Origin: Methylobacterium hispanicum
GTDB lineage: Bacteria; Pseudomonadota; Alphaproteobacteria; Rhizobiales; Beijerinckiaceae
Assembly: GCF_022179285.1 (NCBI RefSeq)
Contig: NZ_BPQO01000023.1
Coordinates: 1 to 64,000, forward strand
Direction: 5' to 3'
DNA: 64,000 nucleotides
The notes under the pieces were generated by a model. That model searched no databases. It was not told the DNA's origin and saw nothing but the letters and a program-made list of their open reading frames with translations. This document shows positions 23,589 to 33,062 of the stretch, piece after piece. A program made the position numbers and the translations under genes. Numbering within the stretch: the first letter of the stretch is position 1; each line of letters opens with the position of its first letter.

Positions 23589-23714
23589 TCCGCGACACCT
23601 TCGAGGTTCTTCAGCAGCAGCACGAGGCACATCTCACCAAGGCCGAGGGGAAGGCGGGTCAGCCGGGCTAGGTGGTTGCGGCCCGGGCGCCAACGCCCCT
23701 CGTCGACACCGCCG

Positions 23715-25937
23715 TTAGGCGTCGCGCCTCGGCCTGAGCTCCACAACCTTGCCGGGCCCCCTCGTCTCGGCGGGAGCGCCGAGCACCTCGGCGACCTTGC
23801 GGGCGAGCTGCTCGCGCTTGAAGGGCTTGCCGATGAGCTGCACCCCGTCGTCGAGCCGGCCGTGGTGCACGATGGAGTTCTCGGTGTACCCGGACATGAA
23901 GAGCACCCGTACCTCCGGCCGGACCGCCCTCACGCGCTCCGAGAGCTCTCGGCCACGCACCTTGCCCGGCAGCACCACGTCGGTGAGCAGCAGGTCGATG
24001 GCGGTCGTGTTCTGGCCGAACACCTGCAGCGCCTCCTCGCCGTCGGCCGCCTCCAGTACCCGGTAGCCGAGGTCGGCGAGGATGGCACAGGCGATCTCGC
24101 GCACCGCCGCCTCGTCCTCCACCACCAGCACCGTACCCGTGCCGCGCGGCAGGTCGATGGGCGCGCCCGTCCGTTGCGACGGTGTGGCCGCCCCGACCGC
24201 GCGCGGCAGGTAGAGCTTCACCGTGGTGCCCTCGCCGGGCTCCGAGTAGATCTTCACGTGGCCGCCCGACTGCTTGACGAAGCCGAACACCATCGCGAGG
24301 CCGAGCCCCGTGCCCTTGCCGTCGGGCTTGGTCGTGAAGAACGGCTCGAACACGCGCGCGACCACATCCGTCGTCATGCCGTGGCCGGTGTCGGACACCG
24401 CCACCATGGCGTAGTCGCCGGGCACAACCTCCGCATGGTGCCGCGCGTACTCCTCGTCGAGCACCTTGTTACCGAGCTCGATGGTGAGACGGCCGCCGCC
24501 CGGCATCGCGTCGCGCGCGTTGAGCGCCAGGTTCAGGACGGCGCTCTCCAGCTGCGCGGGGTCGGCCATGGCCGGCCATAGGCCGGCGGTCTCGACGTAG
24601 CGCACCTCGATGTGCTCGCCCAGGGTGCGGCGCAGGAGCGGCACCAGGTCCGGCATGGTCGCGGCCAGGTCGATGGCGGCGGGTGCCAGCGGTTGCTTGC
24701 GGGCGAAGGCAAGAAGCTGCGCGGTCAGCGTCGCCCCGCGCTGGGCCGCCCAGGCCGCTCGCTCGATCCGCTGCTGCAGCTTGGCGTCGCCTTCGAGCTT
24801 GGCTCGTACGAACTCCAGGTTCCCGAGGATGACCTGCAGCAGGTTGTTGAAGTCGTGCGCGATGCCTCCGGTGAGCTGCCCGATGGCCTGCATCTTTTGG
24901 GCCTCGCGCAGCACGCCCTCGGCCTGGGCGCGCTTGGTCATGTCTGAGATGGTCAGCACGAATCCGCCGTCCGGCATCGGCGTACGGCGGATCTCAAGGT
25001 GGTGGCCGTCCGCGCGTTCGCGCTCGTAGGTGACGGCCTCACGCGGGTTCCGGATGCCGTGCCGGATCTGGTCCTCGGTCTCAAGCGCTGGGCGGCCCGG
25101 CTCAGCCGAGTGCTCGACGAAGGCGGCGTAGGTCGTGCTTGGCCGGAGCATCGCCTTCGGCAGGTCGAGCAGCACCTGGAAGCACGCGTTCCAGCTCGCG
25201 AGCTTGCGGTCCGGGCCGAACACGGCGACGCCCTGGCTGAGGCTGTCCAGCGTGGTGCGCAGGCGGAGCGCCAGGTCGCGTTGCTCGGCCTCGGTCCTGA
25301 AGGAGCGCGACCATGCCTGGTTCAGGAGCCGCGCAGCCCAGAGCAGGGTCAGGACCGCGAGCGCCGAACCGCCGATGACGAGCCAGCGCACCCACCGGGC
25401 GCGGGCGTCGTTCTGGGCGAGGCGCACGTCGAGCAGCCGCTGCTCGTCGCCGAGCATGGCGGCGAGCACGTTCTCCGCCTCGCGCATGTCGTTGCGGCCG
25501 GTGTCGGTGTTGACGATGCGCAGGGCCGTCTCCAGCCCGGAATCCCGACGGGCCTGCACGGTCTGGGCGAGCTCCTCCAACTTGTGCTGCAGGAGCGGCG
25601 CCAGCGCACGCAGGCGCTCCTGCTGGGCGCCGTTGTCGGCGGTCAGCTTCTGGAGCTCGCCCTGGAGCAGGCTGATGCGGTCGCGCGCGGCGTTGTAGGG
25701 TCCGAGGTACTCGTCCCGGCCGGTGAGAAGGTAGCCGCGCTGGCCGCGCTCGGCGTCGCGCAGGGCGATGGCGAGGTCCTTGGTGGTTCCGAGCACGCGG
25801 TAACTGTGCTGGGACCACTCGCGGGCGACGCGCGACTCGTTCAGGCGCTCCCAGGTCAGCACGCCGACCAGGGCGAGGATGACAACGAGCACACCGAAGA
25901 CCAGCAGGTTGGCGCGCGCGACGAGGTAGCGTGTCAT
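23715..25937 (-). CDS. CHASE3-PAS hybrid sensor histidine kinase
   Basis: A 740-residue membrane kinase. Start ATG 25937 places a transmembrane helix directly at the N-terminus (MTRYLVARANLLVFGVLVVI). A periplasmic CHASE3-like helical domain (about 35-185, with DAERGQRGYLLTG) and a second membrane helix (WLVIGGSALAVLTLLW) follow. Next come a PAS domain, HisKA with H361 (AHDFNNLL), HATPase_c (DTGHG, GTGLGL) and a C-terminal receiver with D653 (TDVVLPG) and a conserved KPF. It probably reports an extracytoplasmic cue. It lies 136 bases downstream of the multi-PAS HWE kinase gene. Confidence 0.9.
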   Translation of the reverse strand: MTRYLVARANLLVFGVLVVILALVGVLTWERLNESRVAREWSQHSYRVLGTTKDLAIALRDAERGQRGYLLTGRDEYLGPYNAARDRISLLQGELQKLTADNGAQQERLRALAPLLQHKLEELAQTVQARRDSGLETALRIVNTDTGRNDMREAENVLAAMLGDEQRLLDVRLAQNDARARWVRWLVIGGSALAVLTLLWAARLLNQAWSRSFRTEAEQRDLALRLRTTLDSLSQGVAVFGPDRKLASWNACFQVLLDLPKAMLRPSTTYAAFVEHSAEPGRPALETEDQIRHGIRNPREAVTYERERADGHHLEIRRTPMPDGGFVLTISDMTKRAQAEGVLREAQKMQAIGQLTGGIAHDFNNLLQVILGNLEFVRAKLEGDAKLQQRIERAAWAAQRGATLTAQLLAFARKQPLAPAAIDLAATMPDLVPLLRRTLGEHIEVRYVETAGLWPAMADPAQLESAVLNLALNARDAMPGGGRLTIELGNKVLDEEYARHHAEVVPGDYAMVAVSDTGHGMTTDVVARVFEPFFTTKPDGKGTGLGLAMVFGFVKQSGGHVKIYSEPGEGTTVKLYLPRAVGAATPSQRTGAPIDLPRGTGTVLVVEDEAAVREIACAILADLGYRVLEAADGEEALQVFGQNTTAIDLLLTDVVLPGKVRGRELSERVRAVRPEVRVLFMSGYTENSIVHHGRLDDGVQLIGKPFKREQLARKVAEVLGAPAETRGPGKVVELRPRRDA

Positions 25938-26073
25938 CGTATCCAGCGCAGCAAGTGAAGGTGTCTCGTGGCTCGGTCGCCGGGAACGAAGGTCCCTTGC
26001 GCGCTCGCGTCCCGCCGGACGCGGCATGGCATGCGATTGCGGGATCGTTGAGGCTGCCCCCAGCTCCGGACCA

Positions 26074-28767
26074 TCATGCCACGGCCTCGTCCCGCCGCTC
26101 CTGCATGGAGGCGAGCGGCGCCTCAAGGCGGCAGACGATACCGGTCGGCGCGTAGGTCAAACGGACCTCGCCGCCGACCTCGGCCGCAAAGCTGCGCTCG
26201 ATCAGGCGCGAACCGAAGCCGCGGCGAACCGGCGGGCTCAGGATGGGTGGGCCGCCCTGCTCGGACCACGTCAGGCAGAAGCGGGGCCCGTCGCCCGCGT
26301 GCACCACGAGCCAGCGCAGGTCGACCATGCCGCCCTCGTTCGAGAGGGCTCCGTACTTGGCGGCGTTGGTCGCGAGCTCGTGCAGCGCCAGCGCCAGCGA
26401 GAGCGCGGTCTTGGCGGAGAGGAGCACGTTGGGCCCGCTGATGCGGATGCGCGAGGCTTCGGCCTGGCGGTGCACCGAGAGCGCGCCCTCGGCCACCTCG
26501 CCGATGGGCGCCTCGGTCCAGTTCGCCTGTGTCAGGATGTCGTGAGCGCGCCCGAGGGATATCAGGCGCGCGGCGAACGCTTCCCGCATCTCGTTGACGT
26601 CGTTGGCTCCTCGCAGGGTCTGGCTTGCGATGGCCTGCACCAGAGCGAGCGTGTTCTTGACCCGGTGCTGCAGCTCGCCGGCGAGAAGGCGCTGGCGCTC
26701 CTCGGCCCGCTTCCGCTCGGTGATGTCGAACATGGCGCCGATCATGCGCACCGCCCGACCGCCTTCGCCCCGGATGACGTAGCCGCGGTCCAGGATGTCG
26801 GCGTAGGAGCCGTCGGCACGCAGGAAGCGGTACTCGTCGGTCCAGACCGTGCCGGTGCCGTCGATGACGGCATGGATGGTGGCGTGGATGCGGGCGCGGT
26901 CCTCGGGATGGATATGGCCGATCCACCAGTCGCCGGTGGGTTCCACGTCCTCGGGCCGGTGGCCGTGGGCGGTCTGGAGCGCCTCGTTCCAGAGCAAGTG
27001 GTTGGCGGCGAGGTTCCAGTCCCAGATCGCATCGTTGGTCGCGCGCGAGACAAGCCGGTAGCGCTCCTCGGTCTCGCGCAGGACCTGCTCGGCCCGCCGG
27101 CCCTCGGTAACGTCGCGCGCGAAGCCGATGAGGCGCACCGGCCGACCGTCGTCGAACAGGGTCTGGCCCTTCGCGGACACCCAGCGCTCGGTCCCGTCCT
27201 CCGGGGCTACCGTGCGGTACGTGACGTCGTAGACGCCGTCGCCGTCCGGGTCGACTGCGGCGCGCACCGCCTCGTCCGCCCTTGCCAAGTCGTCCGGGTG
27301 CACGCGGGCCAAGTGCACGTTCAGGTCGACCGGGGCGTCCGGCGGCAAGCCATAGAAGGAGAGGATGCGGGCGTCCCACTTCAACTCGTCCGCGACCAAG
27401 TCGTAGTCGAACACGCCGGTGCCGGTCGCATCGACGGCGAGCCGCAGCTGCTCGCGTGCCTGCCGCAGGTCGTCCTCGGCCTGCCGGCGGTCATGGATGT
27501 CGATGGCGATGCCGATCCAGCTCTCGACCCGACCGCCCTCGCCGCGAACGGGTTTGCCGCGCGCGAGGAACCAGCGGTACGCACCGTCGGAGGCTCGGCG
27601 AAACGGGATCTCGACCTCGTAGGGTCCCTGCGTGGCGACCGCCTGCTTCCACACGCCGAGCACCTGCTCACGGTGCTCCGGATGGATCACGCCAGCCCAG
27701 CCGTCGCCGCCGGTGTCGCCCGGGGTGAGGCCGGTGTACGCGTACCAGGTCGGGTTGCAGTAGGTGATGTCGCCGGCGGCGTTGCCGAACCAGACCACCT
27801 GTGGGCTGACCTCGACGAGCGAGCGGAAGCGCAGCTCGCTCGCGCTGCGCTCCGCCGCTTCCGCGCGCTGCCTTGTGCGGTCACGCAGGATCTTGACGAA
27901 ACCTTGGACCGTGCCGTCCGCGCCCTTCAGCGGCATGAGCTCTCCGTTGGCCCAGAACCGCTCGCCGCCCTTGCGCAGGTGCCAACGCTCGTCGGGCGCG
28001 AAGCCCTCCTTCAGCGCCAGCTCCATCTCGATCTCGGGTTGACCCGCCTCGCGGTCCTCGGGGGTGAAGAACACGTGAGCCGGGTCGCCCAGCATCTCCT
28101 CCTCGCGCCAGCCGAGGACGCGCTCGGCGCCGGCGCTCCAGCGGGTGACCCGCCCGCTCCGGTTCATGGCGATGATGGCGTAGTCCGTCGCGCTGTCGAG
28201 GATACGCTCCTGCAGCTCCTTCTGGATCTGCTGGGCGCGGGCGTTCCGGCGCGCCTCCAACAGTGCCATGGTCTGGCGGGCAAGGCGCCGCAGGCCGGCC
28301 TGCTGCCGCTCCGTAAGTTCGCGCGGCCGGGTGTCGAGCACGCAGACCGTACCGACCGGATGCCCGTCTTCAGTCTTGAGCAGGGCGCCGGCGTAGAAGC
28401 GCAGGCCGGGCTCGCCTGTCACCAGGGGGTTGCAGGCGAAGCGCGGGTCCCGGGCCGCGTCCGGCACGTAGAGGAAATCGCTCTGCAGGATGGCTTGCCG
28501 GCAGAACGAGGTCTCAAGCGGTGTCTCGCGCACCCCGAGTCCCACCTCGGCCTTGAAGAACTGCCGCCCGTCGCCGATGAAGTTCACCACCGCGATGGCC
28601 GTGCCGCAGATCTCGGCCGCCAGGTCGGCGACGTCGTCGAACTCCCGTTCGCGAGGCGTGTCGAGGATGTCGTAGCCGGCGAGCGCCTGCAGGCGCGCGA
28701 ACTCGTTCGTCGTTTGGCTGGGCTGCCCCATGGCGTGGTCACGTCCGGGGACCGTATTCTGTTCCAT
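26074..28767 (-). CDS. GAF-multi-PAS HWE histidine kinase
   Basis: An 897-residue soluble kinase from ATG 28767. It has an N-terminal GAF (about 20-170, of the type in LDTPREREFDDVADLAAEIC), then four PAS/PAC modules (about 180-300, 305-435, 440-570, 575-690), and an HWE core with H701 in GELQHRVKNTLALVQA and the N box HELATNAAKYGALS. There is no receiver. The number of stacked PAS modules suggests several inputs. It is 15 bases from the Crp/Fnr regulator gene upstream and on the same strand, so the two are likely co-transcribed. Confidence 0.9.
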   Translation of the reverse strand: MEQNTVPGRDHAMGQPSQTTNEFARLQALAGYDILDTPREREFDDVADLAAEICGTAIAVVNFIGDGRQFFKAEVGLGVRETPLETSFCRQAILQSDFLYVPDAARDPRFACNPLVTGEPGLRFYAGALLKTEDGHPVGTVCVLDTRPRELTERQQAGLRRLARQTMALLEARRNARAQQIQKELQERILDSATDYAIIAMNRSGRVTRWSAGAERVLGWREEEMLGDPAHVFFTPEDREAGQPEIEMELALKEGFAPDERWHLRKGGERFWANGELMPLKGADGTVQGFVKILRDRTRQRAEAAERSASELRFRSLVEVSPQVVWFGNAAGDITYCNPTWYAYTGLTPGDTGGDGWAGVIHPEHREQVLGVWKQAVATQGPYEVEIPFRRASDGAYRWFLARGKPVRGEGGRVESWIGIAIDIHDRRQAEDDLRQAREQLRLAVDATGTGVFDYDLVADELKWDARILSFYGLPPDAPVDLNVHLARVHPDDLARADEAVRAAVDPDGDGVYDVTYRTVAPEDGTERWVSAKGQTLFDDGRPVRLIGFARDVTEGRRAEQVLRETEERYRLVSRATNDAIWDWNLAANHLLWNEALQTAHGHRPEDVEPTGDWWIGHIHPEDRARIHATIHAVIDGTGTVWTDEYRFLRADGSYADILDRGYVIRGEGGRAVRMIGAMFDITERKRAEERQRLLAGELQHRVKNTLALVQAIASQTLRGANDVNEMREAFAARLISLGRAHDILTQANWTEAPIGEVAEGALSVHRQAEASRIRISGPNVLLSAKTALSLALALHELATNAAKYGALSNEGGMVDLRWLVVHAGDGPRFCLTWSEQGGPPILSPPVRRGFGSRLIERSFAAEVGGEVRLTYAPTGIVCRLEAPLASMQERRDEAVA

Positions 28768-28782
28768 CCGCGCGGCGCCCTC

Positions 28783-29574
28783 TCAGACGGCCTGGCACAT
28801 CGGCTTCTCACCCACTGGCGCGGGTCTCAGGGACACCAGCGTACCGGAGGCGTTGTAGACGGCACCCAGCACGGTCTCGAAGTGGCGCTTGACCGCGCCG
28901 TGGCACTCGCAGGCGGTCTCCTCGACCGCTGGGCGGCTCAGGATGATGATGCGCCCGCGCCGGGCCTGGATCAGCCCTTGCTGCTGCAGGGTCCGCAGCG
29001 TCCGCGTCAGGTAGGAGCGTTGCACGCCCAGGAGTTCGGCCAGCACCTCGTGGGTGACCGGCAGGACGTCGCTGCCGAGACGGTCCTGCAAACCCAGCAA
29101 CCACCGGGCGCAGCGCGCCTCGATGGTGTGGCTGGCGTTGCAGGCCACCGACTGGAGCACCTGGGCAAGCAGGCAGTCGGAGTAGCGGGTGATCAGGTTA
29201 CGCAGGCCCGGGGACGTCTGCTTGATCTGCTGCAGCACCGGCGCCTCGATGCGCAGCACCGAGCCGGGAATCTGGACGACGGCCCGGCTAAAGGCCGGCA
29301 GGGAGCCCTGGCTGACGACGCCGCCGACCGCCCCCTCGCGCCCGACCGTGGCCGTCTCGACGGCGCGTCCGTCGCTGAGCCCGATGAGGAGGGCGGCCAC
29401 GCACTGACCGAGCGGGAAGGTGATGTGGCCGACGTCATCGCCTGCGTCGAACAGCGCCTCGCCGCGTCGGTACTCCCTCAGTTCCAGGTGCGGCCGAAGC
29501 AGCGCCTGGTCGGGCAAGCGCAAGGCGCCGAGGAGGAGGTTGCCGCTGAGCAGGTCGTCGACGTCTGAGGGCAT
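28783..29574 (-). CDS. Crp/Fnr family transcriptional regulator
   Basis: A 263-residue regulator with a cyclic-nucleotide-binding-type beta barrel (about 20-140) and a winged helix near 170-210 (THEVLAELLGVQRSYLTRTL then GRIIILSRPAVEE). There is no N-terminal FNR cysteine cluster. The family form with a QSYL/QRSYL recognition helix is common in Methylobacterium and Bradyrhizobium. It probably controls the adjacent kinase gene or the divergent DUF6894 gene across a 216-base intergenic region. Confidence 0.88.
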   Translation of the reverse strand: MPSDVDDLLSGNLLLGALRLPDQALLRPHLELREYRRGEALFDAGDDVGHITFPLGQCVAALLIGLSDGRAVETATVGREGAVGGVVSQGSLPAFSRAVVQIPGSVLRIEAPVLQQIKQTSPGLRNLITRYSDCLLAQVLQSVACNASHTIEARCARWLLGLQDRLGSDVLPVTHEVLAELLGVQRSYLTRTLRTLQQQGLIQARRGRIIILSRPAVEETACECHGAVKRHFETVLGAVYNASGTLVSLRPAPVGEKPMCQAV

Positions 29575-29790
29575 GGATCAGCGGCGGAGCGTCGTACCGG
29601 GTTGGCCTGGACCTATTCTTACAGCGACGCTCGATTCGCTGTCAGTTCACAAGTGCACAAAAGGGCGGAAGACCGGCATTTCTCATCGGCTTGGCGCGGG
29701 CCGTCGGATGCGCGCGTTAACACATGCAACCATCGGCGGCTGAAGGGTTTCTAGGTTCGTATTGACCGGTCTCTCAAGCCCCGCGACGCG

Positions 29791-30048
29791 ATGCCCCGCT
29801 ACTTCCTCGATTTCCAGGACGGTGAACTGTGGCTGCGGGACGATGAAGGCCAGGACTACGAGAGCCTGCAGGCCGCGCGCGACGCAGCGATTGCGGCGTT
29901 GCCGGACATCGGCCGGGAGGCGCCGCCCCCGGACGGCAAGCGCGCGTTCGTGGCCTACGTCCGTGACGAGGCGGGCGCGCAGCTCTGCACCATTCGGCTA
30001 AACCTTGCCGCCGAGTGCGATCCCAAGGGCCAGACCCGGGACCGATAA
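29791..30048 (+). CDS. DUF6894 family small protein
   Basis: An 85-residue protein with the family start MPRYFLDFQDGE, the DDEGQDYESLQAARDAAI helix, and a C-terminal strand pair (RAFVAYVRDEAGAQLCTIRLNL). DUF6894 proteins are abundant and unexplained in Methylobacterium and Bradyrhizobium. A second, more divergent member is at 32557-32799. Confidence 0.85.
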   Translation: MPRYFLDFQDGELWLRDDEGQDYESLQAARDAAIAALPDIGREAPPPDGKRAFVAYVRDEAGAQLCTIRLNLAAECDPKGQTRDR

Positions 30049-30252
30049 GGCGGGAGCCACGCACGGCCGGTCCCGCTTCGCGGACACGCTGTAGGTCACC
30101 CCTAAGGCCGAGCGACGGGTACGCAGACCACAAGACCTAGGGCAGTAAGCCCATCACGCTGGCCGCCCTTTGCCTGCGGGACCATCTGGACCGTTCGGGA
30201 CCTCCACTCGGGGAACTGCCACGCGCTTTCGAGGACATCGTCGGCGTTTGCC

Positions 30253-31803
30253 TCAGGCCTGCCCGCGATGGGCCCCGACGAGACGAAGCACTGGAGCCCT
30301 CAGGTTGCCTTTCTCGCTGCCGGGGGCACAGCGGGTTTGGTTGCGGCCCGCCGCCTTCGCCTCGTACAACGCCGCGTCGGCCGCCCGGTACAGCGCCTCC
30401 GCCCGCTCGCTCGCTGAGCCATGGCCTGTCGTGAGGCCGATGCTCACCGTCACAGCGCCCGCCGCGATGCCTGCCGAGGGCACCGAGACCGTCGCGACCG
30501 CCTCGTGCACCTTGCTGGCGATGCGCATGGCGCCGTCCTGGTCGGTGTCGGGCAACAGGATCGCGAACTCCTCCCCGCCGACGCGCGCAACGAGGTCGTC
30601 CGGCCGGTGCACGCCGGCGGAAAGGCATTGGGCGAGCCCCTTCAGTACCTCGTCGCCCACCGCGTGGCCGTAGCGGTCGTTGTAGCGCTTGAAGTGGTCC
30701 GCATCGACGACGAGCAGCGAGAGCGGCTTGCCGGTGCGTCGCGCGCGGTCCCAGGCCGCCTCGAACGCCTCCTCGAAGCGGCGCCGGTTCGGCAGTCCCG
30801 TCAGCGCGTCGGTGAGCGACAACCGGGCAAGTTCGGCCTGCATGGCGGCACGGTGGCGGAGCTCGCGTCCGAACAGGAGGGACAGCACGACGGTGAGGCC
30901 GCACAGCAGGAGCACAACGGTCCCGATCGAGACGGCCTTCGCCCGCCACCCGGCCTCGACCTCGTCGACGGCGAGCGCCACGTTCAGGATCAGGGGGAGG
31001 TCGCCAACCTGGCTGAACGTGTAGAGGCGCCGGACGCCGTCGCGGACGGAGGTCTCGACGAACTTCCCGGCGCCCTCCCGTGCGAATCGGTCGAAGGTCC
31101 GGGACCCGGCGATGTTCACGCCGACGTCGGCCTCAAGGTAGGGGTGGCGGGTGATGCGCGTGCCGTCGCGCAGGTAGAGGTTGATCGCGCCCTCTTGCCC
31201 AAGGCCGATCTGGTCGAAGAGGCGGGCGAAGTAGGTGAGTTTTAGGCTGCCCAGGACCAACCCGCCGAATGAGCCGTCGGGCTTGTCGATGCGCCGGCTG
31301 AAGTTGACCATGCGCTCGCCGGTCAGGCGCGAGACGATGGGGCGGCCGACGTACAGGCCGAGATGCCCGTTGGCCTTGTGCGCCTGGAAGTAGTCGCGGT
31401 CGGCGTAGTTGCCCTTGCGCGGTGGCGAGGCCGCCGCGTCCTCGACGACGTCGCCGTTCTCGTCAAGGACGAACATGACCCCCAGGTCGCGCGCGCCCGT
31501 GGCCCGGTCGAACAGCACGAGCTGGCGCATGTCCGGGTCGAGCTTGGCGAGACCCGGCATCCGCATGTTGTCCTGCATGGCCCGGAGAGTGAGGTCGATG
31601 ACCTCGACGTTCCGGGCGATGTCGCGCTCGATGACCTGGAGCAAGTTCCTCGATGTCTGCTCGGCCTTGTCCCAGGCGTCCTGGCGCAGGTCGAGCAGCA
31701 TCAGTCCCGACACCATTAGCATGCCGAGCGGCGCGAGCACGCCCAACCCGATCCAGGTATGGGTGGAGCGGAGCAGGCGCGCGAGGCGTGAAGGCAGGAC
31801 CAT
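30253..31803 (-). CDS. dCache-GGDEF diguanylate cyclase
   Basis: A 516-residue inner-membrane enzyme that makes c-di-GMP from two GTP. It has two membrane helices (about 18-37 and 290-312) flanking a periplasmic dCache-type sensor (YADRDYFQAHK, VGRPIVSRLTGERMVNFSRR). The cytosolic GGDEF domain has an intact active site GGEEF at 409-413, and the inhibitory I-site RPDD lies five residues before it, so product feedback is expected. The start MVLPSRLARLLRS gives a short basic N-terminus. It stands alone on the minus strand. Confidence 0.92.
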   Translation of the reverse strand: MVLPSRLARLLRSTHTWIGLGVLAPLGMLMVSGLMLLDLRQDAWDKAEQTSRNLLQVIERDIARNVEVIDLTLRAMQDNMRMPGLAKLDPDMRQLVLFDRATGARDLGVMFVLDENGDVVEDAAASPPRKGNYADRDYFQAHKANGHLGLYVGRPIVSRLTGERMVNFSRRIDKPDGSFGGLVLGSLKLTYFARLFDQIGLGQEGAINLYLRDGTRITRHPYLEADVGVNIAGSRTFDRFAREGAGKFVETSVRDGVRRLYTFSQVGDLPLILNVALAVDEVEAGWRAKAVSIGTVVLLLCGLTVVLSLLFGRELRHRAAMQAELARLSLTDALTGLPNRRRFEEAFEAAWDRARRTGKPLSLLVVDADHFKRYNDRYGHAVGDEVLKGLAQCLSAGVHRPDDLVARVGGEEFAILLPDTDQDGAMRIASKVHEAVATVSVPSAGIAAGAVTVSIGLTTGHGSASERAEALYRAADAALYEAKAAGRNQTRCAPGSEKGNLRAPVLRLVGAHRGQA

Positions 31804-32044
31804 CAGCGGCTCTCCCGAGCTTCGTCGTCGTTGCTTGGTTGATAAGACGCGAGACGCTGACGGGTGCTTTCCGTCGAATCCGTTCCTGGCCCTTTAACTC
31901 CGTCGTGGCTAACGAAGGGTACCTGCGATGCGGAGGATCCTTCCGAGCGGACCGCGGCATTCCCGAGGGCCCTGCGTAGCCGTCCGACGGCACCGCACCC
32001 GCGCTTGGTGCGTTACAGGATCCGCCGACCATACCGGAGCCCTT

Positions 32045-32290
32045 ATGTTGAACCCCTTCTGTGCCGCGTTCCTGCTCGCCGTCGAGGCGCAGCGGGTCAT
32101 CGAGCTGCGGCTGGTCCGGATCGCCTGGGGCGGGGCGGAGGCCCAGGCCGAGATGGTCTCGATGGTCGGCGAGAAGGTCGTGGCCGCGATGGAGGCCGCC
32201 AACACGTTGCTGGCGGGCGGATCGCACGACGAGGTCGTCGCCCGTTACCGGGAGTTGGTCGCCGCCAACACCCGCCGCCTGACGACCTGA
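32045..32290 (+). CDS. small helical protein of unknown function
   Basis: An 81-residue protein starting MLNPFCAAFLLAVEAQRVIE. It is mostly helical and alanine-rich, like phasin-like short proteins of Methylobacterium, but there is no firm family. The ATG at 32045 was chosen because the upstream 39 codons look non-coding. It is followed 18 bases later by another small gene, probably in one transcript. Confidence 0.6.
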   Translation: MLNPFCAAFLLAVEAQRVIELRLVRIAWGGAEAQAEMVSMVGEKVVAAMEAANTLLAGGSHDEVVARYRELVAANTRRLTT

Positions 32291-32308
32291 GCCGAGGAGC
32301 CGCGCGTC

Positions 32309-32560
32309 ATGGCCAAGCCGGTCGAATGCCGCATCGTCGGCATGCCTGACGGCCGGTTCGCGGTCATCGCGGTGCTCGCCTCCGGCAAGGTCTTCCGCCA
32401 CGCGGGCTTGACGTCGTTGGCCGAGGCCGAGGAGAGCGTCGGCATGCTGCGCGACCTCATGGCCGCCTGCGGCGCGCCCGTCGTCGTGGAGGTCTCCAAC
32501 CGGCTCGGCACACAAGTCGGGGTGAGGGTGGACCAAGCCGTCGGGAGTGGTGGGACCTAA
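32309..32560 (+). CDS. small protein of unknown function
   Basis: An 83-residue protein starting MAKPVECRIVGMPDGRFAVI, with a beta-hairpin-like N-terminal half, a helix (SLAEAEESVGMLRDLMAACG) and a final strand. No known domain. It overlaps the 3' end of the convergent DUF6894-like gene by four bases. Confidence 0.6.
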   Translation: MAKPVECRIVGMPDGRFAVIAVLASGKVFRHAGLTSLAEAEESVGMLRDLMAACGAPVVVEVSNRLGTQVGVRVDQAVGSGGT

Positions 32561-32799
32561 GGGCTGGGTCCGCCTTGGCTCTCGTGGAACGGGACCCCGA
32601 ACAGGATCCGTCCCGCCTCGTTGGCCACGACGAAAGCGCACCCGCGCGGCTCGTCCCCGGCGCGCAGGAGCTCGGCCGTCAGCCCCGGGATGGCGGCGCA
32701 CGCCTCAAGGTAGGCAGCCTCGGCGTTCGCGAGTTCGAGCCCGGCCTCGTCGGCTTCCAGGCGCCCGCGGGCGCACACGTCGAAGAAGAAGACCGGCAT
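32557..32799 (-). CDS. DUF6894-like small protein
   Basis: An 80-residue protein from ATG 32799: MPVFFFDVCARGRLEADEAG, then NAEAAYLEACAAIPGL, then a strand pair FVVANEAGRILFGVPF. This is the DUF6894 layout seen at 29791-30048. It is divergent from kup across a hairpin-rich region. Confidence 0.7.
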   Translation of the reverse strand: MPVFFFDVCARGRLEADEAGLELANAEAAYLEACAAIPGLTAELLRAGDEPRGCAFVVANEAGRILFGVPFHESQGGPSP

Positions 32800-32834
32800 G
32801 GGGCACTCGCCTTTGCGGCTCCCCGGAAGGCAAA

Positions 32835-32928
32835 CCCCATCCGCGAGCGTCGGGTCCCACCGCAGCGGGACCAGACGCTCGCGGATGGGGAGGCCACCTG
32901 GGCGCCGGCAGGCCTTGCCTGCCGGCGC
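32835..32928. promoter_or_regulatory. two strong inverted repeats upstream of kup
   Basis: A perfect 17-bp inverted repeat joins CCCCATCCGCGAGCGTC (32835-32851) to its complement at 32874-32890. The inner GGTCCC/GGGACC pair continues the stem past one mismatch. A second perfect 12-bp stem with a 3-base loop (GCGCCGGCAGGC at 32902-32913, complement at 32917-32928) follows. Both sit in the 263-base gap between a divergent small gene and kup. They could form a leader structure controlling kup, a bidirectional terminator, or a REP-type element. Confidence 0.6.
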
Positions 32929-33062
32929 GGGGTCCCCGAACCGTACCTCGACGCGTCCGGGGGCGCCTTGTTCGTCCCGGCTGGCGCGAACGTTCCCCAC
33001 GTCTCGCCCGTTCTAGGCCCTGAGGCCTAGGGGCCTCAATTCGCGGGCGGAGGAAGCCGTAG

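Noticed and set aside
26026..29568. 1180-codon open frame antisense to the multi-PAS kinase and Crp gene
   Set aside because: It is the high-GC shadow of two well-recognised minus-strand genes. It has no family resemblance.
30565..30579. degenerate GGDEF domain
   Set aside because: GGEEF is an active variant and the I-site is intact.
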